64,000 nt of DNA from Paraburkholderia fungorum (GTDB lineage: Bacteria; Pseudomonadota; Gammaproteobacteria; Burkholderiales; Burkholderiaceae). Position 1 is the first letter of the stretch, and each line of letters starts with the position of its first letter. Made by a program: the position numbers and the translations under genes. The DNA is taken from positions 1-64,000 of the forward strand of contig NZ_MCAS01000004.1 of assembly GCF_003610895.1 (NCBI RefSeq). The letters are read 5' to 3'. Shown piece after piece: positions 36,513 to 45,311 of this stretch. Under the pieces are notes generated by a model. The model made no database searches. It worked only from the letters and a program-made list of their open reading frames with translations, and was not told the DNA's origin.

Positions 36513-38681
36513 ATGCAATCCAACGCCGTCCCGCATACCCAGCACACCGATCCATTCCCACACAAACCCGACGCTTCCACGATCGATCCCGGCATCTTCT
36601 GCCTCGTGATGTTGGCGCGCTATCACGGTATTGCGGCGGACCCAGACCAGCTAGCGCACGAATTCAAGCCGGGAGCCAGGTCTTTCAGCACGACGCAGCT
36701 TCTGCTCGCCGCAAAATCTCTCGGGCTCAACGCGAAGCACACTAAAGCGCGCTGGGATCGACTGGACCGGGTCGTGTTTCCTGCCATTGCTATCGACAAC
36801 GCAGGTGACTTTTTCATCATCGGCCGCATAGAAAAGAACAAAGCGATCATTCAGCGCCCCGATGCCGCGCAGCCTGTCTCTATCGACATTGAAGTACTAA
36901 AAGGCGATTGGCCAGGGGAAGTGATCCTTTTCGCCTCACGGGCATCAATGCTCGGCGAACTGACGAAGTTCGACTTCACATGGTTTATTCCGGCCTTGAT
37001 TAAATACCGGCGTCTTCTGTGCGAGGTGCTCGTCGTTTCATTCTTTATCCAGGTGCTGGCGTTGATTACGCCGCTGTTCTTCCAGGTTGTGATGGACAAG
37101 GTGCTGGTTCATCACGGATTGACTACGCTCGACGTAATCGCTGTCGGACTGACGATCGTTGTGCTATTCGACGTTGGGCTGACCGCGCTACGCAGCTACG
37201 TGTTCGCGCATACCACGAGCCGCATCGACGTCGAACTCGGAGCAAATCTATTCCGCCATCTGCTCAAATTGCCGCTGGCGTATTTCCAGGCGCGACGCGT
37301 CGGCGATTCGGTGGCGCGCGTCCGCGAGTTGGAGAACATTCGCGCGTTTCTGACCGGTAATGCGATCACTCTCGTGATGGACTTGTTGTTTTCGTTCGTC
37401 TTCATCGCGGTGATGGTGTTTTACAGCGGTCGGCTCACGTTGATCGTGCTTGTATCGCTCCCTTGCTATGTGTTGCTCTCGGTGGCTTGCACACCGGTGC
37501 TGCGCCGCCGTCTGAACGAGAAGTTCGCCCGTAGCGCAGAGAATCAGTCGTTTCTCGTTGAAACGATCAGTGGTATCGACACCGTCAAATCCATGGCGGT
37601 CGAGCCACAGTGGACGCGCCAATGGGGCAACCAGCTTGCTGCCTATATCGGTGCGACTTTTCGCGCGTCGACTGTCGGCATCTGGGCGAGCGGCGGCGTC
37701 AGCCTTGTCAACAAACTCGTCACTGTGGCGCTAATGTGGGTCGGTGCTCGGCTCGTGATCGACAGCAAGCTCACAGTCGGCGAATTGATCGCATTCAACA
37801 TGCTGGCCGGTCAGGTCGCGGGACCGATCATGCGGCTTGCGCAACTCTGGACCGATTTCCAGCAAACCGGTATTTCAGTCGCGCGTCTCGGCGACATTTT
37901 GAACAGTCGCACGGAAGCAGCTGGCGCGAAGAGTGCGTTGCCCGCTGTCAAAGGGCGTATCGAACTGGAAGAGGTCGTGTTTCGCTATCGTGCGGACGGC
38001 CCGGCCATTCTCAGCGGCGTGAACCTGTCAATCACGGCGGGCGAGGTGATCGGCATCGTCGGGCAGTCCGGTTCGGGGAAGAGTACGTTGACGCGTCTGG
38101 TGCAGCGCCTTTACACACCGGAGCGTGGGCGAATCACGATCGATGGACAGGATCTCGCGTTGATCGACACGACATCGTTGAGGCGTCAGATCGGTGTCGT
38201 GTCGCAGGAAAATGTGCTATTCAGCCGGAGTATCCGCGACAACATTGCGCTGACTGATCCGGGTGCACCGCTCGATGCGGTTGTCCACGCGGCGAAACTG
38301 GCCGGTGCGCATGAGTTCATCGCGGGCTTGCCGGAAGGCTACGACACGCCAGTCGGAGAGCATGGCTCGACGTTGTCGGGGGGGCAGCGGCAGCGCATTG
38401 CCATTGCCCGGGCACTGATGCACGAGCCGCGTATTTTGATCTTCGACGAGGCGACCAGCGCGCTCGACTACGAGTCCGAACGCATTGTGCAGGACAACAT
38501 GCGTGCAATCTGCCGCGGACGTACGGTGCTGATCATTGCGCATCGTTTGTCAGCCGTGCGGCGGGCGGACCGGATCATCGTGATGGAACGTGGCGCGATT
38601 ATCGAGCAAGGCGCGCACGACGTTCTCATTGCTGCAATGGGCGCTTATGCGAAGCTTTGGCATTTACAGGCGGGTGTATGA
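36513..38681 (+). CDS. Type I secretion ABC transporter (HlyB-like)
   Basis: This is the inner-membrane exporter ATPase for the RTX protein. Residues 20-145 form a C39-like domain. The catalytic Cys site reads D25-P26-G27 instead of DCG, and the active His is replaced (GDFFIIG), so it is a non-cleaving docking domain as in HlyB. The transmembrane region covers about 160-440. The ATPase has Walker A GQSGSGKST (about 518-526), signature LSGGQRQR, Walker B ILIFDEATSAL and H-loop LIIAHRLS. The 722-aa length is typical. It overlaps the HlyD gene by 4 bases. Confidence 0.92.
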   Translation: MQSNAVPHTQHTDPFPHKPDASTIDPGIFCLVMLARYHGIAADPDQLAHEFKPGARSFSTTQLLLAAKSLGLNAKHTKARWDRLDRVVFPAIAIDNAGDFFIIGRIEKNKAIIQRPDAAQPVSIDIEVLKGDWPGEVILFASRASMLGELTKFDFTWFIPALIKYRRLLCEVLVVSFFIQVLALITPLFFQVVMDKVLVHHGLTTLDVIAVGLTIVVLFDVGLTALRSYVFAHTTSRIDVELGANLFRHLLKLPLAYFQARRVGDSVARVRELENIRAFLTGNAITLVMDLLFSFVFIAVMVFYSGRLTLIVLVSLPCYVLLSVACTPVLRRRLNEKFARSAENQSFLVETISGIDTVKSMAVEPQWTRQWGNQLAAYIGATFRASTVGIWASGGVSLVNKLVTVALMWVGARLVIDSKLTVGELIAFNMLAGQVAGPIMRLAQLWTDFQQTGISVARLGDILNSRTEAAGAKSALPAVKGRIELEEVVFRYRADGPAILSGVNLSITAGEVIGIVGQSGSGKSTLTRLVQRLYTPERGRITIDGQDLALIDTTSLRRQIGVVSQENVLFSRSIRDNIALTDPGAPLDAVVHAAKLAGAHEFIAGLPEGYDTPVGEHGSTLSGGQRQRIAIARALMHEPRILIFDEATSALDYESERIVQDNMRAICRGRTVLIIAHRLSAVRRADRIIVMERGAIIEQGAHDVLIAAMGAYAKLWHLQAGV

Positions 38682-40132
38682 CGAACCGTGCGCTGCTTTG
38701 GCTAGGCGCGGCCCGGGACCTGACTTGCCAGTATTTTAAAGTCTGGCGCGCGGCATGGCGCGTGCGCGAGCGGAACGCACCGCGCTGGTCGGCCGCTGAA
38801 TCGGAGTTTCTCCCTGCGGCACTGGCGCTCCAGCGGCAGCCTGTTTCGCCGCTGCCACGTGTTGCGATGGCGACAGTCGTCTCGCTGCTATTGATTGCTC
38901 TCTTGTGGGCCATAGTCGGGAAGATCGATATCGTCGCGACCGCGCAGGGAAAAATCGTCCCTGACGGCCGCGCGAAAATTATCCAGTCGATCGAAACCGC
39001 CAAAGTCACCGCCATTCATGTTACTGACGGCAAGCTGGTAAAGACCGGCGACGTACTTCTCGAACTGGATTCAACGATATCTGCGGCGGATCGTCTGCGG
39101 CTACGCGACGACTGGGCCGAAAGCTGGCTGAGTGCGGCGCGTGCGCGGGCTTTGCTCAAAGGTATCGATAGCGGTGAGGCACAACCCATCGACATGACGG
39201 TCGAGGCGGAGGTGCCCGCCGAACTGATGCCACCGGTCGCTCGTGTTGAACAGGAGCAACGTTTCCTGGATGGTGAGTTCGCCGAGTTGCGTTCCAAACT
39301 CGCGCGCCTGGACGCAGAGATTGCGCGCAGTGCAGCTGAACTTCAAACGGTCGGGGCGGTAATCAACAGATTGCAAAGCACGCTGCAAATTGCTCGCAGC
39401 AGGGAAGCCGATCTGGACGAACTGGCAGCAAAGAACTATGTCTCGCGTCACGAATATCTGGAGAAGCAACAAATCCGGATCGAGCAGGAAGGCGAACTGG
39501 CCGCACAGAAAAGCCGTCTCGGCGAGATCCGCGCATCGATCGTGAGTGCTCGGCGCCAACGCGAAGAACTCACGGCTTCGACCCGCCGTGCGACGCTCGA
39601 AAGTCTTGGCAACGCGACGCAAAAAGCGGCTGAGCTTCGCCAGGAGTACATCAAGGCGGATGCACATGATCGCTTCATGACGCTCAAGGCGCCGGTGGAT
39701 GGCGCAGTGCAGCAACTCGCGGTGCATACCATCGGTGGCGTCGTGACTGCAGCTCAACCGCTGATGGTGATTGTTCCAAACGAACGTCCCGCCGAGATCG
39801 AAGCGTTCCTGGAGAACAAGGACATTGGATTTGTCGCAGTGGGGCAACTTGCTGCCGCGAAGATTGAAACGTTTCTTTATACACGCTATGGCACGCTGCC
39901 GGCTGAGGTTGTCAGCGTGTCGCACGACGCCATCGAGGACGAAAAACGTGGGCTGATCTACGCAGTGAGGTTGAGGCTGCATCAGTCGAGCATGATGATC
40001 GACGGCCAGCGTGTGGCCCTCAGCCCTGGTATGGCGGTGAGCGTCGAGATCAAAACCGGCAAGCGTAGATTGATCGAATATTTTTTGAGCCCCTTGCTCA
40101 CACGCGTCGATGAGAGTTTGCATGAGCGCTGA
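38678..40132 (+). CDS. Type I secretion membrane fusion protein (HlyD-like)
   Basis: This periplasmic adaptor links the ABC exporter to the outer-membrane channel. The start at 38678 (MTNRALLWLG) overlaps the ABC stop by 4 bases (ATGA); the frame is open 21 bases further up. A cytoplasmic N-terminus of about 60 residues is followed by one membrane helix (VVSLLLIALLWAIVG), a lipoyl/barrel-sandwich half (ATAQGKIVPDGRAKIIQSIE), and a long alpha-helical hairpin (about 180-330). The second lipoyl half and C-terminal beta barrel then follow (APVDGAVQQLAVHTIGGVV). The product is 484 aa, typical of HlyD. Confidence 0.92.
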   Translation: MTNRALLWLGAARDLTCQYFKVWRAAWRVRERNAPRWSAAESEFLPAALALQRQPVSPLPRVAMATVVSLLLIALLWAIVGKIDIVATAQGKIVPDGRAKIIQSIETAKVTAIHVTDGKLVKTGDVLLELDSTISAADRLRLRDDWAESWLSAARARALLKGIDSGEAQPIDMTVEAEVPAELMPPVARVEQEQRFLDGEFAELRSKLARLDAEIARSAAELQTVGAVINRLQSTLQIARSREADLDELAAKNYVSRHEYLEKQQIRIEQEGELAAQKSRLGEIRASIVSARRQREELTASTRRATLESLGNATQKAAELRQEYIKADAHDRFMTLKAPVDGAVQQLAVHTIGGVVTAAQPLMVIVPNERPAEIEAFLENKDIGFVAVGQLAAAKIETFLYTRYGTLPAEVVSVSHDAIEDEKRGLIYAVRLRLHQSSMMIDGQRVALSPGMAVSVEIKTGKRRLIEYFLSPLLTRVDESLHER

Positions 40133-41615
40133 TACCCATCACGTTGGGCGCGTCACGCGGCTTACAGCAAATGGCTTGCTTGTGACGTTGACCGCGCTGT
40201 TGCCGCCGTGTCTGTACGCGCATCCGGGTCTGGATGGCTTCGATCCACTCGGCACGCAACAGCAAATAACCGCACCCCCCGTTATTTCACGCGTACCCGA
40301 CATGGTCGGCGTGGCGCCGTGCGAATTCGGTCCGCCGAGTACGACCTTGTCGCTGGAGGACGTCGCGGCACGCGCGTTGTGCCGCAATCCGCTGACCCGG
40401 CGAGCCTGGGCGAGCGCTCAGGTTCAGGCCGCCCGTTTGGGCGAAGCCAAAGCCGCACAGTGGCCGACGCTTTCGGGCGTGTTGAGCGGCTCGCGTAACC
40501 GGACGCAGACGTCTTCGACAAACAGTTGGATGTCGCAGGAATCCTACAACGGCACGGCGCGTGCGGCAGAACTTGCCTTTGACTGGGTAATGTTCGATTT
40601 TGGTGCGCGTTCAGCTGAAATGCGGAAGGCGCGTGAACTGCTGGTCGCCGCCAGTGAATCCTTCAACGCAGCGGTACTCGACGTCCTCTACACCAGTGCT
40701 CGTGATTATTTCGCGGCGCTTACCGCGCGAGCACAAGCCGACGCGGCGCGCGAGGCCGAGTCCAATGCTGCACAAAGCCTTGCTGCTGCACATGCGCGGA
40801 TGCGCTCCGGGATCGTGTCGATCGCAGATGACCTGCAGGCGCGCACAGCGCTCAATCAGGCGAAGTTAAGCGTAGTCAGAGCCGACAGCGCGCTGCACGA
40901 AGCGATTGGCACGTTGGCGCTCGACATGGGTCTCACGCCGGACGTGCCGCTCATGCTTGCCGAGGCGCCAGTTATGTTGCCGGGATCGGCTCCGCAAATG
41001 GACGCGATCAAGGCACTGCTGGATCAGGCACTCGAAAGCCACCCCCGCTTGCAGGCGGCGCGCGCCGAATTGCAAGCCGCGCAGGCGTCGATCGATAGCA
41101 CGCGTGCGCAGGCGTGGCCGAGTGTTCGTCTGCAAGCTGGGCTCTCGGCGAGCAACCGGCCAGCGGCGTCGATCGATGCGGCTGGCGGTATGTCGTCGAC
41201 GTCGCGAAACAATTATGTGGGCGTACGGGTGACCATTCCGTTTTTCGAGGGTTTTGCCTCGGCTTACCGGATTCGCGAGGCGAGGGCGCAAGCGGATTTC
41301 CAGCAGGCAAATATTGCCGAGACCGAACAACAGGTTGCGTTGAATGTCTGGAAAAGCTATGAGGCGGTGAGGGCCGGCGCACAAACCGTCCAGCAGGCCC
41401 GAGCTCTGCAGGAGGATGCGGAATTGGCGTTCGATGCAGCGCAATCGCGCTACAGAGTCGGCGTGGCGAACATCATTGAACTGCTGCACGCCCAGGATGC
41501 GCTGGTGGCGGCCAACCAGCAGCGTATCGTGAGCGTTTCCGACTGGCTTACCGCTCGCCTGAGCCTGGCGGCGAGTCTTGGCAAACTTGACTTAGGGCAA
41601 ATACAAAACTGGTGA
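40122..41615 (+). CDS. TolC-family outer-membrane channel of the type I system
   Basis: This outer-membrane efflux protein completes the export duct. The start at 40122 (MSADTHHVGR) overlaps the HlyD gene by 11 bases; an ATG at 40110 is also in frame. A signal-like hydrophobic segment (GLLVTLTALLPPCLYA, about 18-33) is followed by two repeats of the OEP domain with long amphipathic helices (ALCRNPLTRRAWASAQVQAAR, VGVANIIELLHAQDALVAANQ). The 497-aa length is normal. It closes the secretion operon and converges with an HDOD gene. Confidence 0.9.
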   Translation: MSADTHHVGRVTRLTANGLLVTLTALLPPCLYAHPGLDGFDPLGTQQQITAPPVISRVPDMVGVAPCEFGPPSTTLSLEDVAARALCRNPLTRRAWASAQVQAARLGEAKAAQWPTLSGVLSGSRNRTQTSSTNSWMSQESYNGTARAAELAFDWVMFDFGARSAEMRKARELLVAASESFNAAVLDVLYTSARDYFAALTARAQADAAREAESNAAQSLAAAHARMRSGIVSIADDLQARTALNQAKLSVVRADSALHEAIGTLALDMGLTPDVPLMLAEAPVMLPGSAPQMDAIKALLDQALESHPRLQAARAELQAAQASIDSTRAQAWPSVRLQAGLSASNRPAASIDAAGGMSSTSRNNYVGVRVTIPFFEGFASAYRIREARAQADFQQANIAETEQQVALNVWKSYEAVRAGAQTVQQARALQEDAELAFDAAQSRYRVGVANIIELLHAQDALVAANQQRIVSVSDWLTARLSLAASLGKLDLGQIQNW

Positions 41616-41626
41616 GAGTGAAGCAC

Positions 41627-41643
41627 CGTGATCAACGATCACG
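41627..41643. terminator. Short hairpin between convergent tolC-like and HDOD genes
   Basis: CGTGATC (41627-41633) and GATCACG (41637-41643) pair perfectly around AAC in the 36-base gap between two convergent stops. It is a probable two-way terminator marking the right end of the islet. Confidence 0.5.
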
Positions 41644-41651
41644 CCACGTCT

Positions 41652-43133
41652 TCACATCGTCTCCATTTCCTGCATCTGCCCCAGGCCGAAAAAACGTCCT
41701 AACTCCCTTGCCAGCTCATTCAACGCGCTCATTTCCTTCTGCGATATTCGTCGCGGTTCGTAAGTGTGCGACCAGTCGCCGTAGAGCAGCGCCACCGTCT
41801 GATCGGTTTCGTCGACTACCGGCAGGAGCACGAAGGAGCGGGCATCGTCGAACGAACGCCGGAACCACTCCGGTAATCGCGCCACCATCTTCGGGTCGCG
41901 TGCGTTCTCGATGAAGATACCGACCGAGTTCGCGATCGCCAGATGAAACACATCGGGCTCGAACGCGGTGCTGAACGACAGCTTCGGCATCGCCGCGTCG
42001 ATCTTCGGACCGAGCCCGAGGCGCGCCTTGAAGGTACCGTTGCTGTGCTTGACGAACACGACGGTGCGCGCAAAACCGAGCGCCGCCAATACCGTTTCCG
42101 CAGCCAGTGCGAGCGCCGGCGCGAGCGGGCTGCCGTCGGGCAGGCCGCGCAGATCTCCCACGCCCGCCGCGATGCGCGCTTCGGGATTGAGCGCTTCGCG
42201 CGCGATCGCATCCGCATTGGCGCGCAGCTCGACGATCTCGCGCATCACGCCGTCGCCACCTTCCTCGCGGGCGAGCGCGACGCTCATCTGATGCAGCACT
42301 TCGGGGTCGGTATTCAGCGCGTGGCTGTATTGTTGCGCCAGCTCGGCGATGCGCTCCTCACGCTGCCAGTCCGGCATGTTCTGCTGGGTCAGCACGTCGG
42401 CGACCGCCGTCGAATAGTTGGTGATGGCACGCAGCCATTGCACCTGGCGAGGCTGTTCGACGTCCAGCGGATCGAATTCGCCCATGCCGGAGCGGATCAT
42501 GTCGGGCAAACGCCAGCGTACCGCGGCTTCCGCGCCGATTTCCTCGAACGTGACGCCGAGCACCAGCACGCAGGCATCGGCTTCGAGCGTGCCGTCGTCG
42601 ATATGCCGGCGGATCTGATCCCACTCGGTATCGAGATAGAACACCACCAGCAGCTTGCCGATCTGCCGCATCAGCGTGCAGACCACGGCTTCCTCGCCGG
42701 CGCGCAGATCGCCGCGCTCGGTCAGCTTGCGGGCGACGCAGCCCGACAACAGCGTGCGGTTCAATTCGAGTTTCGCGTCGATGCGGCGCGGCGCGCTGTG
42801 ATGAAAGTGATCGACGATTTTCAGGCCGACCACCAGATGGCCGACCGCGTCCATGCCGAGCACCATCAGGGCGCGCGACACGGTGGTGATATTGCCGCCG
42901 AACGCCATATACATGGCCGAGTTGGCAAGCCGCAGCACCTTTTGCGTCAGGGCGAAATCCGACAACACAACCTGCACGAGGCCGGTGAAGTCGAGATCGT
43001 CGTTGTTCATTGCCGCCATGGTGGTACGCAACGACTGCGACAGCATAGGGAAATCGCCGCGCTCGCTCATTCGCGTCCAGAGCCGGTCGAGCACCGCCGC
43101 CTTTACCATGTGAGTCCCGCAAAAGCCATACAT
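41652..43133 (-). CDS. HDOD domain protein with GAF-like C-terminal part
   Basis: The 493-aa protein has an HDOD domain in its N-terminal half (about 25-220: DFPMLSQSLRTTMAAMNND, VLRLANSAMYMAFGGNITTVSRA). After a helical linker the C-terminal part (about 330-480) looks like a GAF sensor domain (ETVLAALGFARTVVFVKHSNG, SVGIFIENARDP). HDOD proteins act as non-hydrolytic signalling scaffolds. An alternative start at 43109 (MVKAAVLDRLW) is plausible. It lies 67 bp downstream of the GGDEF-EAL gene on the same strand and may form an operon with it. Confidence 0.82.
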   Translation of the reverse strand: MYGFCGTHMVKAAVLDRLWTRMSERGDFPMLSQSLRTTMAAMNNDDLDFTGLVQVVLSDFALTQKVLRLANSAMYMAFGGNITTVSRALMVLGMDAVGHLVVGLKIVDHFHHSAPRRIDAKLELNRTLLSGCVARKLTERGDLRAGEEAVVCTLMRQIGKLLVVFYLDTEWDQIRRHIDDGTLEADACVLVLGVTFEEIGAEAAVRWRLPDMIRSGMGEFDPLDVEQPRQVQWLRAITNYSTAVADVLTQQNMPDWQREERIAELAQQYSHALNTDPEVLHQMSVALAREEGGDGVMREIVELRANADAIAREALNPEARIAAGVGDLRGLPDGSPLAPALALAAETVLAALGFARTVVFVKHSNGTFKARLGLGPKIDAAMPKLSFSTAFEPDVFHLAIANSVGIFIENARDPKMVARLPEWFRRSFDDARSFVLLPVVDETDQTVALLYGDWSHTYEPRRISQKEMSALNELARELGRFFGLGQMQEMETM

Positions 43134-43200
43134 GTTCCAAAGAGTGCCACGCCGGCGTTACACCGGCATCTTGCGCTGCGCACGAGGTTTGTCTGCATCG

Positions 43201-45030
43201 CTATGCGGTGTGCAGGTGCAGCGTGCGCGCTTCGAATCGCTGCGCGAGTTCGTCGGAAGGCAACGCCTTGCAGACGAGCCATCCCTGTATGTGGTCGCAA
43301 CCCATCTCGGTGAGCAGGGCGCGCTGGGCTTCCGTTTCGACGCCCTCGGCAACCAGTTCGAGATCGAGTGTCTGTGCGAGTCCGACGACCGCGCTAACGA
43401 TTGCCTGATCGTTCCGGGAGGTTAGCAGATTCTCAACAAAACTCCTGTCGATCTTGAGTTTGGCCAGGGGGAATCGTTGCAGGTAAGCCAGACTCGAATA
43501 GCCGGTGCCGAAGTCGTCGACGGCAAAACGGATGCCCATGGCGGTCAACTCTTCGAGCAAACCCTTGGCGTGAGCAGGGTCATGCATCAGCAGGCTTTCG
43601 GTGATCTCGAACACGAGGCGGCGCGGATCGATGCCCGTCAGCTCGATCGCTTCGCGCACGGCATCCTTGAAGCGCGGATCGCGGAACTGCTGCGGCGACA
43701 CGTTGACGGCCACGTACTGCAACGTGATGCCTTGTGCATCCCACTGGATCAACTGCATGCAGGCGACCTTGAGGACCCAGTTGCCGAGGAAGTTGATCAG
43801 GCCGATCGATTCCGCAAGCGGAATGAACATCGAAGGCGGAACCAGGCCATGCACGGGATGCAGCCAGCGGATCAACGCTTCGACGCCCACCACGCCGTGC
43901 GTGCGGCTGCTCGTGATCGGCTGGAAGTGCAGCGAGAACTCGCCATTGCGCACGCCGTCGTACAGGTCGGCCTCCAGCTTGAGGCGCTCGGCGTCGGCGG
44001 GATTGTCGTCCGGTACGTAGAAGGCGAGTGTGTTGCCGCCGGCCGCCTTGGCCTGCAGCAGCGCATGGTCGGCCCAGCGCAGCAGGTGGGTGTCGTGCAC
44101 GGCGGTATCGTTGGCGTGGCGCACGTCGGGGTAGAGCGCAATGCCGATGCTCGCCGACAGATGCACCTGCTGGCCGCTGAAGACATACGGCTGCTGGATC
44201 GCGGTCAACAGGCGGCGCGCCAGTGCTTCGGCCGCGGCGGCCGCGTCGGTGCGGCTCGCGGCCGGTTTCACGAGGATCGCGAACTCGTCGCTGGCCACCC
44301 GCGCCACCGTCTCGTTCGGGCTCGTCATATTCAGGAGACGCCGCGCGGTGTCGCGCAACATCTCGTCGCCGGCATCGTAGCCGAGCGCGCGGTTCACGCG
44401 CTGATAGTCGTCGAGGTCGAGCAGCAGCAGCGCGGCCGGCGTGCCATGGGCATCGGCCTGCTGTTGGGCGTCAAGCAGCGCGGGGATCAGCGCCGACTGA
44501 TTGGCCAGGTTGGTCAGGCGGTCCAGGTGTAACGCCTGGGTCAGACGTTCCTCGGTGGCGCGCCAGGCGGACACGTCGAAGCCGGCGATCGCGTAGCCGT
44601 CGGTGCCGTCATGGCTGCTGCGCACCACGCGCAGTTCGACCGTGATCGGATAGGTCAGTGACTTGATGAGGCCGAGCGTGGCTTTCTCGACGTTGCCCGT
44701 GGCGGTCGCGCGCGTCAGCAGCGCGTCGAGGCGCGGCACGTCGGCGGGCGCCACGAGATCGTGCAGCGTGATGGTCTCGAGGTATTCCCGGTGATAGCCG
44801 ATGAAGCGCAGGCTGGCGTCGGAAACATAGAGGAAGCGCAGTTCTTCGTCGACGTGCGCCAGCAGGTCGACGGCGCCGACCACCTGTTCCAGCTGCGCCG
44901 TGCGGCTCGCGCGTGCCTCCGGTTTGCCATAGGCGCGCCGGCCGAGCGCACGAAACCGGTCGATGACCGTTCGCAAGGAGCCCCGGCGGGGCGCGGTGAT
45001 CCTGTTCGCTTCCATGTTTGTCGCTGGCAA
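43201..45030 (-). CDS. PAS-GGDEF-EAL protein, probable c-di-GMP phosphodiesterase
   Basis: The 609-aa protein carries a PAS domain (about 48-155), a GGDEF domain (about 165-330) and an EAL domain (about 350-595). The cyclase signature is degenerate (RVASDEF at 244-250 in place of GGDEF), so cyclase activity is unlikely; the domain may bind GTP and regulate. The EAL domain keeps VEALIRW (EAL at 384-386), FEITESLL, VDDFGTGYSSL, LKIDRSFV and VAEGVET, all needed for c-di-GMP hydrolysis. No membrane helices are seen, so sensing is cytoplasmic. A start at 45015 (MEANRITAP) is possible. It is divergent from the EAL-HDOD gene. Confidence 0.9.
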   Translation of the reverse strand: MPATNMEANRITAPRRGSLRTVIDRFRALGRRAYGKPEARASRTAQLEQVVGAVDLLAHVDEELRFLYVSDASLRFIGYHREYLETITLHDLVAPADVPRLDALLTRATATGNVEKATLGLIKSLTYPITVELRVVRSSHDGTDGYAIAGFDVSAWRATEERLTQALHLDRLTNLANQSALIPALLDAQQQADAHGTPAALLLLDLDDYQRVNRALGYDAGDEMLRDTARRLLNMTSPNETVARVASDEFAILVKPAASRTDAAAAAEALARRLLTAIQQPYVFSGQQVHLSASIGIALYPDVRHANDTAVHDTHLLRWADHALLQAKAAGGNTLAFYVPDDNPADAERLKLEADLYDGVRNGEFSLHFQPITSSRTHGVVGVEALIRWLHPVHGLVPPSMFIPLAESIGLINFLGNWVLKVACMQLIQWDAQGITLQYVAVNVSPQQFRDPRFKDAVREAIELTGIDPRRLVFEITESLLMHDPAHAKGLLEELTAMGIRFAVDDFGTGYSSLAYLQRFPLAKLKIDRSFVENLLTSRNDQAIVSAVVGLAQTLDLELVAEGVETEAQRALLTEMGCDHIQGWLVCKALPSDELAQRFEARTLHLHTA

Positions 45031-45311
45031 CCTGTGTTCGTCTGCAGGCGGAGCGGCTCGCCGCCCACCGTGTCCGGGCGGTTAAGAGGTATCAGGCCGC
45101 CCCATCAGAACAAGATAACGACCCGTGGCCGGAAATCTTTAGCGCCTGCTGTAAAAAACAAATGGTAAGGAAACGGCAACCGGGCGCGCCGTCGTGGCGG
45201 GGGCGATTCGGTTAAAGTGCAACGGCCTCGCGTCCGTTAATACGACAAACCCTGTGCAGTGCCGGCTGTGACGTCGCTGCGCAGCTTTCCGAATACTTGC
45301 ACCGATGAGCC

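Noticed and set aside
36513..36960. Possible active C39 peptidase domain (bacteriocin-type maturation) in the secretion ABC protein
   Set aside because: The catalytic Cys position holds Pro (D25-P26-G27) and the His position is changed, so this is a C39-like docking domain. The RTX substrate has no double-glycine leader at its N-terminus.
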